A DNA stretch of 34,799 nt from Clostridium sp. DSM 8431 (GCF_900116755.1 NZ_FPBY01000013.1:1-34799); one strand, 5' to 3'; positions 15,531 to 24,577 are shown, counted from the first letter of the stretch. Notes: generated from the letters alone by a model not told the origin. Program-made: numbers and translations.

Positions 15531-18500
15531 TTATTTATTTAAGTCTACTGACACAACTTTTGATATACCTTTTTCCTCCATAGTAACACCATACATAACA
15601 TCACTAGCTTCCATAGTACCTTTTCTATGGGTTATAACAATAAATTGAGTTCCCTTTGAAAATTCCTTTAAAAATTCTGCATATCTATAAACATTAGCAT
15701 CATCAAGGGCAGCTTCTATTTCATCTAAAATACAAAATGGAGTAGGTTTCATTTTTAAAATAGCAAAAAGTAGTGCTATAGCAGATAATACTTTTTCTCC
15801 ACCAGACATAAGATTTATATTTTGAAGTCTTTTTCCTGGCGGCTCTACATTTATATCTATATTAGCACTAAGTTCATCACCTTCAGCTAATATAAGCTCT
15901 GCACTTCCCCCTTTAAACAAATCTCTAAAGGTTTCATTGAAGTTTTTATTAAGAATCTTGAAGTTTTCTTTAAATAGAACCTTCATTTTATCTGTCATTT
16001 CATTAATTACACTAAAAAGTTCTTCTTTTGCCTTTTCTAAGTCTTCCTTTTGTCCTGACATAAATTCAAACTTTTCTTTAATTTCTTCATATTCTTCTAT
16101 TGCAGCAAGATTCACTACCCCTAAAGAAGTTATTTTTCTTTTAAGAACTGAAATTCTTTCCTTAAAAGCAGTTACATCTTGAACTTCAACAGCTATTTCT
16201 TTAGCTTCAGCAAAGGTTAAGTCCATCTCTTCATTTAATCTATTATAAAGATTTTCTTTTTCAACCTGACTTCTAGTCTTTAAAACTTCTTTTTTATTAA
16301 GTTCAGCCTCTTCTTTATTTATTATATCTAAAGATTCATTAATAAAACTATCCTTCTTATTAAATTCATCCTTAAGCTTACCCTTTTGAATTTCACTATT
16401 TGTAAAACCACTTTCAAGTTCCTTTAATTGCTTTTCTATATTTTCAATTTCTTCTTTCTTAAATATAGAACTTTCTTCTAAACCTCTTATGTCCTCTTTA
16501 TTTTCTGCATTTTCTTTTTCAATTTCTTTAAGTTTTAAAGCATTATTTTCTATATCAGAGCTAATTCTAGCAATTTCATTACCTTTACTTACAAGAACTT
16601 CATCCAAAGCAGCCTTTTCTACCTTTAAATCAGTAAGTTTATTTCTTACTGTTTCAGATTTACTTCTATGCTTTTCTAAAGATTCTTCTAATTCTAAAGC
16701 TTTTTTATCATTAGCTTTTTTAACTTCATCTATATTAGTTAAATCTTTATTTTTTTCATTAATTAATATGTTTATTTTTTCTATATCAGAATTATTCTTT
16801 GTAATTTCATTTTTAAAGTTATCATAGGTATACTTTAATCTATTTATTTCATTTTTTAAAGCTGAAATCTTACTTTCTAACTTTGTATTTTCAATATTCT
16901 TAAAGTGAATTTCATCTCTATTATTTAAAATTTCTTCATCAAGATTCTTTGCACTTAACTTTAAAGCTTCTAACTCATTTGATAGCTTTTCTAATTCTTC
17001 TTTATTCTTTGTAATATTTAAGCCCAATTCTTCAATTTCTCTTTTTCTTCCTAAGATATTAGTATGCTTAGCGTAAATACTTCCTCCTGTCAAAGCTCCT
17101 CCTGGTGCAATAATTTCACCTTCAAGAGTAACTATTCTATAGCTATTATTGCTTTGCTTTGATATTTTTAGTGCAGAGTCCATGTCTTCTGCTACTATTG
17201 TTCTTCCTAGCATATTATTTATAGCTTTTTCATATTTTTCAGAGAATGTAACCACATCACTTGCTATACCTAAATATCCTGACATTTTTTTAATTTTTTC
17301 ATCAACATTTAGCTTATTTCCTCTAATATTGTTTAAAGGAAGGAACGTTGCTCTTCCAAGATTGTTTTTCTTTAAGTAAATAATAAGATCCTTTGCTATT
17401 TTATCATTTTCAGTAATAATATTAGATATTCCTGCACCTAAGGCTATTTCAACTGCAACTTCATATTTTTTATCTACTTTAAATATTTCACCAATTACTT
17501 TAGTACCTTCAGCATTTGAAACCGCACCCTTATTTATTCTTTCCATTAATACCTTAACAGTTCTGTTATATCCTTCATAATGCTTTTCAAGGTTAGATAG
17601 CATATTTTTATTAGCTTCCATCTCATTAATAGATTTATTTTTAAGCTTTATTTCATTTTCTTTTTTATTAATTTTAGAATGAAATACTCCAATATTCTTC
17701 TTTTTAGATACAATATCCTCCTCTAATAATTTAATTTCATCTCTATTATTTAAAAGAGTTTTATCTAAACTTTCTATAGTTGCTGCATTTATTTTAATAT
17801 TACCTTCTGTTGATACAATAGATGCTTTAGCTATTTCATTTCTCTCTTTTTTAACTTTCAAATCCTTTTCCATAAGAGATATGCTTTTGCTTATTTCAGA
17901 GGAACTTGTAATAAGCTCATATTCTTCATCCTTTAGAGCTTTAATTTCCTGTTCTATCTTAAAAATATTATCTATAAAGTCTTTATTACTATTTTCTAAA
18001 GAATTAATTTCTTCGTCCTTAGTTTCCTTATCCTTTAAACTTTTTTCAAGTTCTTCTTTAGCTTCTTTTAATTCACCTTGTAAAACTTCTGTCTTACTCT
18101 TTAATTCTTCAAAGACAAGATAATTCTTTTCTATATATGAAGTTAAATTATTAATTCTTTCTCTATAAACCTCTATATCTTTAGAAATAACAGAAATACT
18201 ATTCTTCTTTTCATAATATAATTTTCTGTCCTCTGAAGTTTTATTCTCTAAATCTTCAATATTCTTTTCTAGTTCCTTTAATTTTTCCTTATTATTTAGT
18301 AATTCTTTTCTCTTACCTTCTAAACTTAACTTTCTAGCATTTACATCTTTTTCAAAATCCTCTAATGTCTTATCTAACATTTTAATATTACTTACTAATA
18401 TAGATACTTCTTTTTCCTTTAATTCATTAGATATTTCATTATATTGTAATGCTTTTTCTCTTTCAATTCTTAAGGGTTCAAGTCTTTCCTCATAAGTTGA

Positions 18501-19085
18501 TAATATATCATTAATTCTTACAAGATTATTATCAGTATTACTAAGCTTCTTTTCAGCTTCTTCTTTTCTCGACTTGTATTTTACAATACCTGCCGCTTCC
18601 TCAAGAAGAGCTCTTCTATCCTCAGGCTTTCCACTTAATATTGCTTCTATTTTACCTTGTCCTATTAAAGAATATCCTTCTTTCCCTATACCTGTATCCA
18701 TAAATAACTGAGTGATATCCTTTAATCGACACTTAGTACCATTGATTAAGTATTCATTTTCTCCCGAGCGGAATATTCTCCTTGAAATTGTTATTTCATT
18801 GTAATCAGAAGCAAGAGCTCCATCTTCATTATTTAGGGTTAATGATACTTGCGCAAGACCTACAGGCTTTCTAAATTGTGTACCTGCAAAGATGACATCT
18901 TCCATCTTGCCTCCTCTAAGAGTTTTTACACTCTGCTCTCCTAAAACCCATCTTACAGAATCTGATATATTACTTTTCCCACTTCCATTAGGGCCAACAA
19001 CAGCCGTAACACCCTTTGTAAATTTCAATTCTGTTTTATCTGCAAAGGATTTAAATCCTCTTATCTCAAGAGACTTTAAAAACAC
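15531..19085 (-). CDS. smc: Chromosome segregation and condensation protein Smc
   Basis: Smc with ScpA and ScpB forms the ring-shaped condensin that organises and separates chromosomes. The 1184 residues show the N-terminal Walker A GPNGSGKS (31-38), two long coiled coils (about 165-500 and 670-1000) around the globular hinge, and the C-terminal ABC signature LMSGGEKVLSA followed by Walker B CILDEIEAALDD. I choose the GTG at 19083-19085 with AAGGAG 8 nt upstream, giving the family N terminus MFLKSLEIRGFKSF; an upstream GTG at 19092-19094 touches the SD itself. The SD overlaps the stop codon of a small upstream gene, so the two are probably coupled. ScpA/B are not in this window. Confidence 0.98.
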   Translation of the reverse strand: MFLKSLEIRGFKSFADKTELKFTKGVTAVVGPNGSGKSNISDSVRWVLGEQSVKTLRGGKMEDVIFAGTQFRKPVGLAQVSLTLNNEDGALASDYNEITISRRIFRSGENEYLINGTKCRLKDITQLFMDTGIGKEGYSLIGQGKIEAILSGKPEDRRALLEEAAGIVKYKSRKEEAEKKLSNTDNNLVRINDILSTYEERLEPLRIEREKALQYNEISNELKEKEVSILVSNIKMLDKTLEDFEKDVNARKLSLEGKRKELLNNKEKLKELEKNIEDLENKTSEDRKLYYEKKNSISVISKDIEVYRERINNLTSYIEKNYLVFEELKSKTEVLQGELKEAKEELEKSLKDKETKDEEINSLENSNKDFIDNIFKIEQEIKALKDEEYELITSSSEISKSISLMEKDLKVKKERNEIAKASIVSTEGNIKINAATIESLDKTLLNNRDEIKLLEEDIVSKKKNIGVFHSKINKKENEIKLKNKSINEMEANKNMLSNLEKHYEGYNRTVKVLMERINKGAVSNAEGTKVIGEIFKVDKKYEVAVEIALGAGISNIITENDKIAKDLIIYLKKNNLGRATFLPLNNIRGNKLNVDEKIKKMSGYLGIASDVVTFSEKYEKAINNMLGRTIVAEDMDSALKISKQSNNSYRIVTLEGEIIAPGGALTGGSIYAKHTNILGRKREIEELGLNITKNKEELEKLSNELEALKLSAKNLDEEILNNRDEIHFKNIENTKLESKISALKNEINRLKYTYDNFKNEITKNNSDIEKINILINEKNKDLTNIDEVKKANDKKALELEESLEKHRSKSETVRNKLTDLKVEKAALDEVLVSKGNEIARISSDIENNALKLKEIEKENAENKEDIRGLEESSIFKKEEIENIEKQLKELESGFTNSEIQKGKLKDEFNKKDSFINESLDIINKEEAELNKKEVLKTRSQVEKENLYNRLNEEMDLTFAEAKEIAVEVQDVTAFKERISVLKRKITSLGVVNLAAIEEYEEIKEKFEFMSGQKEDLEKAKEELFSVINEMTDKMKVLFKENFKILNKNFNETFRDLFKGGSAELILAEGDELSANIDINVEPPGKRLQNINLMSGGEKVLSAIALLFAILKMKPTPFCILDEIEAALDDANVYRYAEFLKEFSKGTQFIVITHRKGTMEASDVMYGVTMEEKGISKVVSVDLNK

Positions 19086-19097
19086 TTCATCCACTCC

Positions 19098-19196
19098 TTA
19101 ATAAAATAATATAACTGGTATAAAACTTACTAGAAAAATGATTACCATAATTATTGCTATTATATACATCATTTTTTCCCTTGTTTTCTTTTTCAT
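19098..19196 (-). CDS. Small single-pass membrane protein upstream of smc (DUF4044-like)
   Basis: A 32-residue frame: a basic N terminus MKKKTREK, then about 22 hydrophobic residues (from MMYIIAIIM to the end, with one proline near the C terminus) that would span the membrane once. The ATG at 19194-19196 has AGGAG 9 nt upstream. Its TAA stop (19098-19100) forms part of the smc SD, so translation of the two is likely coupled. It looks like the tiny DUF4044 membrane proteins of Firmicutes; I am fairly sure that it is a gene, less sure of the family name, and the function is unknown. It is the first gene after the promoter at 19226-19254. Confidence 0.75.
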   Translation of the reverse strand: MKKKTREKMMYIIAIIMVIIFLVSFIPVILFY

Positions 19197-19225
19197 AAAA
19201 CTCATCTCCTATATCTATCATTCTA

Positions 19226-19254
19226 AGTTTATAGTAAAACAAAATTAATTTCAA
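19226..19254 (-). promoter_or_regulatory. Promoter of the small gene-smc-ftsY unit
   Basis: Minus-strand TTGAAA (19249-19254), a 17-nt spacer and TAAACT (19226-19231), directly after the terminator hairpin of the upstream gene. Confidence 0.7.
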
Positions 19255-19332
19255 TTAAAAAGCGTAGAGAATAAACTTTTTTTATCATTTAAGACTTATT
19301 AAAGCCATGACAAAAATATATTCTCCACGCTT
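19255..19332 (-). terminator. Long compound hairpin/terminator after the radical SAM gene
   Basis: Minus strand: outer stem AAGCGTGGAGAATA with TATTCTCTACGCTT (19319-19332 with 19260-19273, one wobble), then TTTTTAATTG. Inside the 45-nt loop two further helices can form (TTTTTGTCAT with ATGATAAAAA, and GGCTT with AAGTC), making one rod of about 73 nt. It is longer than a usual terminator. Confidence 0.7.
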
Positions 19333-19386
19333 CAAGAAACAAAAGAACTTAATTTCTATACCATTTATTATATTTTCATAATAAAT

Positions 19387-20397
19387 TTATTTATTCTTTT
19401 CTATTAAAATACTTCCTCTTATAACATCTTCTTTTTGAAGAACCTTTATTTTATATCCTTCAGTTATAAGCTTATTAAAGTAAACTTTTTTATTAGCATA
19501 AAGCTTGCTTATATCTTTTGGATTGATTTGAATAGTTAAACTACAAGGTTTATTTTCTGATGCCTCTCTAATTTTATCAGCTAAAAGACGACCTTCTACA
19601 AGTTCTCTAAATGCTGGATGAAAAGGACCTACTACAACATCTTTACCTTCTGCAATTTCATCAGTAGGCTGAAGCCCTATTCTTATAACATTTATTCCTG
19701 CATCAGTATACATCTTATATAGTTCCATACAGATTTCAGTAGCTTCATCTAATGTATAAGGAATATATGTCCCTCTTTCATACATCAGTTCCATAGGAGT
19801 ATCCTTAATAACTAAAGACGGATATAACCTGCATATATCAGGTTTCATTTCTATAGACTTTCTAACTGTTTCTCTATCTTTTTCAAAAGTATCTCCTGGA
19901 AGCCCTGGCATAATCTGATGCCCTAAAGTTATTCCATAATCTTTTATAAGCTTTGAAGCCTTATAAACATCTTCTGCTGTATGTCCTCTACCAGCCTTAA
20001 TTAAAACTTCATCATCTAAAGACTGTACTCCAAGCTCTATAATGTCAACTTTATATTCCTTTAAGTATGCAAGTATATAATCATTAATATAATCAGGTCT
20101 TGTTGACATTCTAATTTTGTCTATAAGTCCTTTTTCTTTATATTCTTTAGCTACACTTAAAAGTTCTCTTTGCTTTTCTTCTCTTATTCCTGTAAAAGTT
20201 CCACCAAAGAATGATACTTCAACAGTTGCATTACTTTTATCTATTGTTCCTAAATATTCATCTAATATATTATATACAGTTTCTGCTGTAACCTTATCCT
20301 TTACACCTGTTATTCTATCTTGATTACAAAATACGCAATCATGTGGACAACCTTCATGGGGAACAAAAACAGGTATAATGTAATAATTTTTACTCAT
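19387..20397 (-). CDS. Radical SAM protein of the Elp3-like (COG1243) type
   Basis: A 336-residue radical SAM enzyme with the cluster motif CPHDCVFC (Cys17, Cys21, Cys24), the FFGGTFTG glycine motif, VQSLDDEVL and a C-terminal region found in the Elp3-type family. It lacks the acetyltransferase domain of full Elp3, so the reaction is not known; RNA modification is a guess from the family. The start is the ATG at 20395-20397, which overlaps the rnc stop (ATGAGTAA), with a weak GGGGT upstream, so translation is coupled to rnc. A gene of this type between rnc and smc is common in clostridia. A long terminator hairpin follows. Confidence 0.88.
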   Translation of the reverse strand: MSKNYYIIPVFVPHEGCPHDCVFCNQDRITGVKDKVTAETVYNILDEYLGTIDKSNATVEVSFFGGTFTGIREEKQRELLSVAKEYKEKGLIDKIRMSTRPDYINDYILAYLKEYKVDIIELGVQSLDDEVLIKAGRGHTAEDVYKASKLIKDYGITLGHQIMPGLPGDTFEKDRETVRKSIEMKPDICRLYPSLVIKDTPMELMYERGTYIPYTLDEATEICMELYKMYTDAGINVIRIGLQPTDEIAEGKDVVVGPFHPAFRELVEGRLLADKIREASENKPCSLTIQINPKDISKLYANKKVYFNKLITEGYKIKVLQKEDVIRGSILIEKNK

Positions 20398-21088
20398 CAA
20401 TTACCCCCATTGTTATTAGTGCTTGTTTTGCTGCATTTTGTTCTGCTTCCTTTTTACTAAAGCCTGACCCTGATCCCATAAGCTTATTTTTAACTACAAC
20501 ATTAACATAGAACTTTCTTCTATGTGGTGGGCCTTCAAATTTAACTAAATCATAAACTATTTCTATTTCTCCACCTTCTTGTAGATATTCTTGTAATCTT
20601 GTTTTAAAATCTAAAATTATTTTATTTTTTATAGCCTTATCTATTATGCTCTTAAATTCTCTTAAAATAAATTTATTAGCTTCTTTAATTCCTCTGTCTA
20701 AATATATAGCTGCTATTACAGCTTCTACAGCATCTGCTTGTATAGATTTTCTTTCTCTTCCTCCAGTAAGTTCTTCACCTTTACTCATTTTAATAAATTT
20801 TGAAAGGCCAATATTTTGAGCTACAGCATAAAGAGAATTTTCGCATACTATAAGACTTCTTAATTTAGTAAGTTCTCCTTCTGCTTTCTTTTTATAGTTA
20901 GTAAAAAGATATTCTGTTACACATAGCTGAAGCACTGAATCTCCTAAGAATTCAAGTCTTTCATTATAACATCCATCTTTAAACTGCTTAGCATAAGAGC
21001 TATGTGTTAAAGCAATATTTATATAACTATAATCATTAAATTTTACTTTTAACGCACTCTCCACCTGGTTTATATCATTTTCATTCAT
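20390..21088 (-). CDS. rnc: Ribonuclease III
   Basis: RNase III cuts double-stranded RNA, including rRNA precursors and regulatory duplexes. The 232-residue protein has the catalytic signature NERLEFLGDSVL (42-53; Glu46, Asp50), the second acidic set in QADAVEAVIAAIYLD (about 116-130) and a C-terminal double-stranded RNA-binding domain with YDLVKFEGPPHRRKFYVNVV and SGSGFSKKEAEQNAAKQAL. GAGGAG lies 9 nt upstream. It follows acpP past a terminator, and a long hairpin stands between that terminator and the SD, which may be a site at which the enzyme controls its own mRNA. Confidence 0.98.
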   Translation of the reverse strand: MNENDINQVESALKVKFNDYSYINIALTHSSYAKQFKDGCYNERLEFLGDSVLQLCVTEYLFTNYKKKAEGELTKLRSLIVCENSLYAVAQNIGLSKFIKMSKGEELTGGRERKSIQADAVEAVIAAIYLDRGIKEANKFILREFKSIIDKAIKNKIILDFKTRLQEYLQEGGEIEIVYDLVKFEGPPHRRKFYVNVVVKNKLMGSGSGFSKKEAEQNAAKQALITMGVIDE

Positions 21089-21106
21089 TTTTAAACTCTC
21101 CTCAAA

Positions 21107-21155
21107 AGTTTATTCTTCAATTTTCAGGGCTTACTAACAAATTCAAGAATAAACT
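21107..21155 (-). promoter_or_regulatory. Hairpin in the rnc 5' leader, possible RNase III self-cleavage site
   Basis: Minus strand AGTTTATTCTT (21145-21155) pairs perfectly with AAGAATAAACT (21107-21117), 11 bp; after one G-G mismatch the helix continues with AATTT/AAATT (5 bp) and closes on a 15-nt loop. It ends a few nt before GAGGAG of rnc. Confidence 0.6.
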
Positions 21156-21157
21156 AA

Positions 21158-21188
21158 AATTAAAATCCCGCAAAATAACAGCGGGATT
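21158..21188 (-). terminator. acpP intrinsic terminator
   Basis: Minus-strand AATCCCGC / GCGGGATT with a 9-nt loop, followed by TTAATTTTA, 3 nt after the acpP stop. Confidence 0.85.
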
Positions 21189-21191
21189 ATA

Positions 21192-21422
21192 TTATTCTTC
21201 ATGATGTTCTTTAATATAATTAACTACATCTCCAACACTCACAAATTTTTCAACATCTTCGTCTGGAATTTCTAATTCTAACTCATCTTCTAAAGCCATT
21301 ATAAGTTCTACTATATCTAAAGAATCAGCATTTAAATCTTCAATAAATTCTGAATCCATTGTAATTTCTTCAGCATCTACACTTAACTTATCAGCTATTA
21401 TTTCCTGCACTCTTTCAAACAT
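21192..21422 (-). CDS. acpP: Acyl carrier protein
   Basis: AcpP carries growing acyl chains on a phosphopantetheine arm for fatty acid and phospholipid synthesis. The 76-residue acidic helical protein has the attachment motif [14 protein letters not shown] with Ser34 as the modified residue. The start is the ATG at 21420-21422, 7 nt after GGAGGTG; an upstream TTG in frame overlaps the SD and is not used. It lies 106 nt after plsX, has its own promoter and terminator, and so can be made in the large amounts this protein needs. An 8-bp inverted repeat flanks the promoter. Confidence 0.97.
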   Translation of the reverse strand: MFERVQEIIADKLSVDAEEITMDSEFIEDLNADSLDIVELIMALEDELELEIPDEDVEKFVSVGDVVNYIKEHHEE

Positions 21423-21452
21423 AAATTTCACCTCCAAAGTTCTTTCAATAAG

Positions 21453-21481
21453 ATAATAGTATATAAAGATATATTCGTCAA
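21453..21481 (-). promoter_or_regulatory. acpP promoter
   Basis: Minus-strand TTGACG (21476-21481), a 17-nt spacer and TATTAT (21453-21458). It lies between the inverted repeats CCAAAGTT and AACTTTGG (21434-21441 and 21485-21492). Confidence 0.75.
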
Positions 21482-21528
21482 TATAACTTTGGAAAAAATC
21501 ATAATTTATATTTAATTTTATTTGAAAT

Positions 21529-22521
21529 TTATTTTTGAATCTCTTCCTTTATTTTCTCTAAAACTCCTTTATCATAAAAAGATTTAGTTTGTTTTATAGC
21601 ATTTTTAAAAGCCTTTCCATCAGAACTTCCATGAGCTTTAATACATATTCCATTAACACCTAAAAAAGGTGCTCCTCCAACTTCAGTGTAGTCGAATTTA
21701 GTTTTAAGATTTTTAAATACTGGCTTTAATAAAAGAGCTCCTATCTTAGATATTAATGAAGAAGAATATATTTCATCCTTAACTATACCTAATATAGAAG
21801 AGGCTGATCCTTCATACATTTTTAAGACAGTATTTCCAACAAATCCATCAGTAACTAGTACATTAACTTCGCCACGTGGAATATCTCTTGGTTCTATATT
21901 ACCTACAAAATTAAAATCTTCTTCTTTTAATAATTGGTATGTAGCTTTTGTAAGTTCATTTCCCTTTTCTTCTTCTACCCCTATATTAACTAAACCAATA
22001 GATGTATCTTTACTATCGAACATTATTTCATAATATATTTTCCCCATTTTTGCAAATTGCACAAGATATTGAGGTTTACAATCCACATTAGCACCAACAT
22101 CTACTACCATAAAGTTACCTTTTCTTCCTGGCATAATTGGAGCTAAAGCAGGTCTATCAACCCCTTTAATTCTTCCCACTATTAAAGTACATCCTGCCAA
22201 AAAAGCACCTGTACTTCCAGCTGATATAACAGCATCACATTCCCCTTGCTTTACTAAATTTAATGCTTTTACTATAGAAGAATCTTTTTTCTTTCTAAGG
22301 GCCATTACTGGATGCTCATTTGTAAAAACTACTTCAGTCGCATCTACTATTTTCACTCTTTCTTTAGGATAATTATGTTTTGAAAGCTCTGCTTCTATTT
22401 TTTCTTTAGGCCCTGTAATATATACTTCTATATCTGAATATTCATTTAATGCTTGAACCATTCCATCTACTACAGCTTGTGGAGCATTATCTCCGCCCAT
22501 TCCATCTATAGCTATCTTCAT
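21529..22521 (-). CDS. plsX: Phosphate acyltransferase PlsX
   Basis: PlsX converts acyl-ACP to acyl-phosphate, the acyl donor for PlsY in the first step of phospholipid synthesis in Gram-positive bacteria. The 330-residue protein begins [20 protein letters not shown] and has [20 protein letters not shown], the [10 protein letters not shown]-like segment [15 protein letters not shown] and the C-terminal [19 protein letters not shown], all family landmarks. AAAGGAG lies 9 nt upstream. It follows rpmF beyond a terminator-like hairpin, the usual yceD-rpmF-plsX order. It works with AcpP next door and with the FakA-like kinase further right. Confidence 0.97.
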   Translation of the reverse strand: MKIAIDGMGGDNAPQAVVDGMVQALNEYSDIEVYITGPKEKIEAELSKHNYPKERVKIVDATEVVFTNEHPVMALRKKKDSSIVKALNLVKQGECDAVISAGSTGAFLAGCTLIVGRIKGVDRPALAPIMPGRKGNFMVVDVGANVDCKPQYLVQFAKMGKIYYEIMFDSKDTSIGLVNIGVEEEKGNELTKATYQLLKEEDFNFVGNIEPRDIPRGEVNVLVTDGFVGNTVLKMYEGSASSILGIVKDEIYSSSLISKIGALLLKPVFKNLKTKFDYTEVGGAPFLGVNGICIKAHGSSDGKAFKNAIKQTKSFYDKGVLEKIKEEIQK

Positions 22522-22555
22522 AATTTTTTCTCCTTTTTTTCATATTTTTTTCTAT

Positions 22556-22588
22556 ATAAAAAGAAAAGAAAGTCATAAGACTTTCTTT
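22556..22588 (-). terminator. Terminator-like hairpin after rpmF
   Basis: Minus-strand AAAGAAAGTC-TTAT-GACTTTCTTT (10 bp) followed by TCTTTTTATA; the stem starts inside the rpmF stop codon. It probably lowers transcription into plsX. Confidence 0.8.
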
Positions 22589-22769
22589 ATTCTTCAGTAA
22601 CTACTACTTCTTTGCTCTTGTAGTAACCACAGTTCTTACATACTCTATGAGCTAACTTCATTTCGTGACATTGAGGACATTCTACTATTCCTGGAGTCTT
22701 TGCCTTGAAAGTTTGAGCTCTTCTTGAATCTCTTCTAGCTTTACATGTCTTTCTTGCTGGATTTCCCAT
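22587..22769 (-). CDS. rpmF: 50S ribosomal protein L32, zinc-binding form
   Basis: L32 is a small 50S protein near the subunit's base. The 60 residues begin [19 protein letters not shown] and contain the zinc ribbon CPQC (31-34) and CKNCGYYK (44-51), so this is the C+ form that needs zinc; no zinc-free paralogue is in the window. AGGAGG lies 8 nt upstream of the ATG. It follows yceD with 2 nt between the genes, an arrangement conserved over most bacteria, and the SD lies at the end of yceD. Confidence 0.98.
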   Translation of the reverse strand: MGNPARKTCKARRDSRRAQTFKAKTPGIVECPQCHEMKLAHRVCKNCGYYKSKEVVVTEE

Positions 22770-22771
22770 GC

Positions 22772-23284
22772 TTACACCTCCTTATTATTCAACAACGCTC
22801 TTAGCTTTTCAAATCTAAGATCATAATCTTCGTTGTTACAGCTGCAGCTTTCCTTATTTAAGTTTACACCACAACTTTGACAAAGGCCTTTACAGTCTTC
22901 ACTGCAAAGTCTTTTAATAGGCAAGGTAGAAACTATTGAACTTTCAACAACTTCCGAGATGTCTAACACATCATCTTTTACAAAAGATAGTTCTTCGTCT
23001 TCATCTAATAAAGACATATCATTTGTAAACCTCTCTTCTATATCAATATCTACTGGATAGATAAAGGCCTCTAGGCATCTAGAACACTTAAGTTCTAAAT
23101 CACATTTAATATGAGCTTTAATAACTACAATTTCACTATCAGATGTTGCTAGTCCTTCAACTGCAACTTGCGAAACTGGTTTAATCATCTCTCCTTCAAA
23201 ATTGAAAGGTTCAAGATCAAACTTATAGGAAATACTTTTTTTTCTTTCTTTTTTTGATATTAAGTCTGAAAATCGTATCTTCAT
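22772..23284 (-). CDS. yceD: DUF177 protein YceD
   Basis: YceD proteins are encoded next to L32 and have been tied to 23S rRNA processing or accumulation in plants and E. coli; the mechanism is not known. The 170-residue protein begins [17 protein letters not shown], has CSRC at about 67-70 and the family's C-terminal cysteine motif [18 protein letters not shown] (Cys 127, 131, 135, 138, 147, 149). I choose the ATG at 23282-23284; a GTG 30 nt upstream abuts the SD and cannot be used with it. The SD, AAGGAG, is 29 nt before the ATG with a hairpin between. The promoter is near consensus. Confidence 0.9.
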   Translation of the reverse strand: MKIRFSDLISKKERKKSISYKFDLEPFNFEGEMIKPVSQVAVEGLATSDSEIVVIKAHIKCDLELKCSRCLEAFIYPVDIDIEERFTNDMSLLDEDEELSFVKDDVLDISEVVESSIVSTLPIKRLCSEDCKGLCQSCGVNLNKESCSCNNEDYDLRFEKLRALLNNKEV

Positions 23285-23290
23285 AAAAAC

Positions 23291-23319
23291 GACTCTAAAT
23301 AAGAGCCTTTTCACTCCTT
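23291..23319 (-). promoter_or_regulatory. Hairpin between SD and start codon of yceD
   Basis: Minus strand AAGGAG (23314-23319), then GGCTCT / AGAGTC (23302-23307 with 23291-23296, one wobble, 5-nt loop, extended by AAAA/TTTT past a bulged G), then T and the ATG. It could shorten the SD-start distance, or act as a weak attenuator because TTTTT follows. Confidence 0.55.
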
Positions 23320-23350
23320 AACTAAAATATTTACTGAACAAACACAATTT

Positions 23351-23379
23351 ATTATATAAAGTGAGTGAATAAAAGTCAA
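23351..23379 (-). promoter_or_regulatory. yceD-rpmF promoter
   Basis: Minus-strand TTGACT (23374-23379), a 17-nt spacer and a perfect TATAAT (23351-23356), beginning 4 nt after the ackA stop. Confidence 0.85.
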
Positions 23380-23383
23380 GAGA

Positions 23384-24577
23384 TTATTTTAATAAATCTA
23401 CTGTTTCTTTTGCAATCATTAATTCTTCGTTAGTTGGGATAACGAAAACTTTAACTTTTGAGTCTGCTGCAGAAATTTCTGCTAATTCTCCCATCACATT
23501 ATTTCTTTCTTTATCAAATTTTACTCCCATGTATTCAAGACCTTCTAATATATCGATTCTTGTTTCCCATGAGTTTTCTCCGATACCTGCTGTAAATATG
23601 ATAGCATCAGGCCCATTTAATGCTGCTGCATAAGCACCAATTTGAAGTTTTATCTTATAAGCATAAATATCTAAAGCAAGCTGAGCTCTCTTATCTCCAT
23701 GTTTATAAGCTGCTTCTTTAAGGTCTCTTAAATCCGAACTCATTTGAGTTATTCCTAAAACACCTGATTTTTTATTCATTATTTCATTTACTTCTTCAGC
23801 AGTATAACCTAAATCAGTGATTAAATAAGTAACTATTGATGGATCTATGCTACCGCATCTTGTACCCATTACTAAACCATCAAGTGGTGTAAATCCCATT
23901 GTTGTATCAATAGATTTTCCATCTTTAACAGCTGTAATACTTGCTCCGTTACCGATATGACAGCTAATTATTTTTAAGTCTTTTAATTCTTTACCCATAA
24001 CTTCTGCAACTTTTAAAGATACATATTTATGACTTGTTCCATGTGCACCATATTTTCTAATATGATTCTTTTCATAGAATTCATATGGAAGTGCATAAAG
24101 GAATGATTTTTCAGGCATTGATGAATGGAAAGCTGTATCAAATACTAGTGCCATTGGTGTGTTTGGCATTAAGGCTTTACATGCTTCTATACCTGTTCTA
24201 TTTGGTCCATTATGTAATGGAGCTAATTTAACACATTCTTTTAAATCTTCCATAACCTTATCATCAACTAAAACTGACTTAAGATATTTTTCTCCTCCGT
24301 GAACAACTCTATGTCCAACAGCTGATATCTCATCTAAAGATTTAATCACTCCAAATTCCCCATCTACTAGAAGATCTAATACATGTTTCATAGCTTCTTT
24401 ATGATCATTCATATCTTCTTCAATCTTATGTTTATTACCATTAACTTTTTGAACTAAACTTGATCCTGGTAGTCCTATTCTTTCCACTAATCCTTGAGCT
24501 AAAGTTTCTTCATTTTCCATATCTATAAGTTGATATTTTAACGATGAACTTCCACAGTTAATTACTAATACTTTCAT
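23384..24577 (-). CDS. ackA: Acetate kinase
   Basis: AckA makes ATP and acetate from acetyl phosphate, the main energy-yielding step in clostridial acid fermentation. The 397-residue protein begins [17 protein letters not shown] and shows the ASKHA-fold landmarks: [47 protein letters not shown] and the C-terminal FTAGIGENS. The start is the ATG at 24575-24577 with AGGGGG 8 nt upstream. It follows pta after 106 nt. No terminator is clear behind it; the yceD promoter begins 4 nt after its stop, so read-through into yceD-rpmF is likely. Confidence 0.98.
   Translation of the reverse strand: MKVLVINCGSSSLKYQLIDMENEETLAQGLVERIGLPGSSLVQKVNGNKHKIEEDMNDHKEAMKHVLDLLVDGEFGVIKSLDEISAVGHRVVHGGEKYLKSVLVDDKVMEDLKECVKLAPLHNGPNRTGIEACKALMPNTPMALVFDTAFHSSMPEKSFLYALPYEFYEKNHIRKYGAHGTSHKYVSLKVAEVMGKELKDLKIISCHIGNGASITAVKDGKSIDTTMGFTPLDGLVMGTRCGSIDPSIVTYLITDLGYTAEEVNEIMNKKSGVLGITQMSSDLRDLKEAAYKHGDKRAQLALDIYAYKIKLQIGAYAAALNGPDAIIFTAGIGENSWETRIDILEGLEYMGVKFDKERNNVMGELAEISAADSKVKVFVIPTNEELMIAKETVDLLK

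Noticed and set aside
15937-19101. Several plus-strand frames of 70 to 110 codons inside smc
   Set aside because: Shadows of the coiled-coil coding sequence, biased in Ser, Phe and Leu, without SD.
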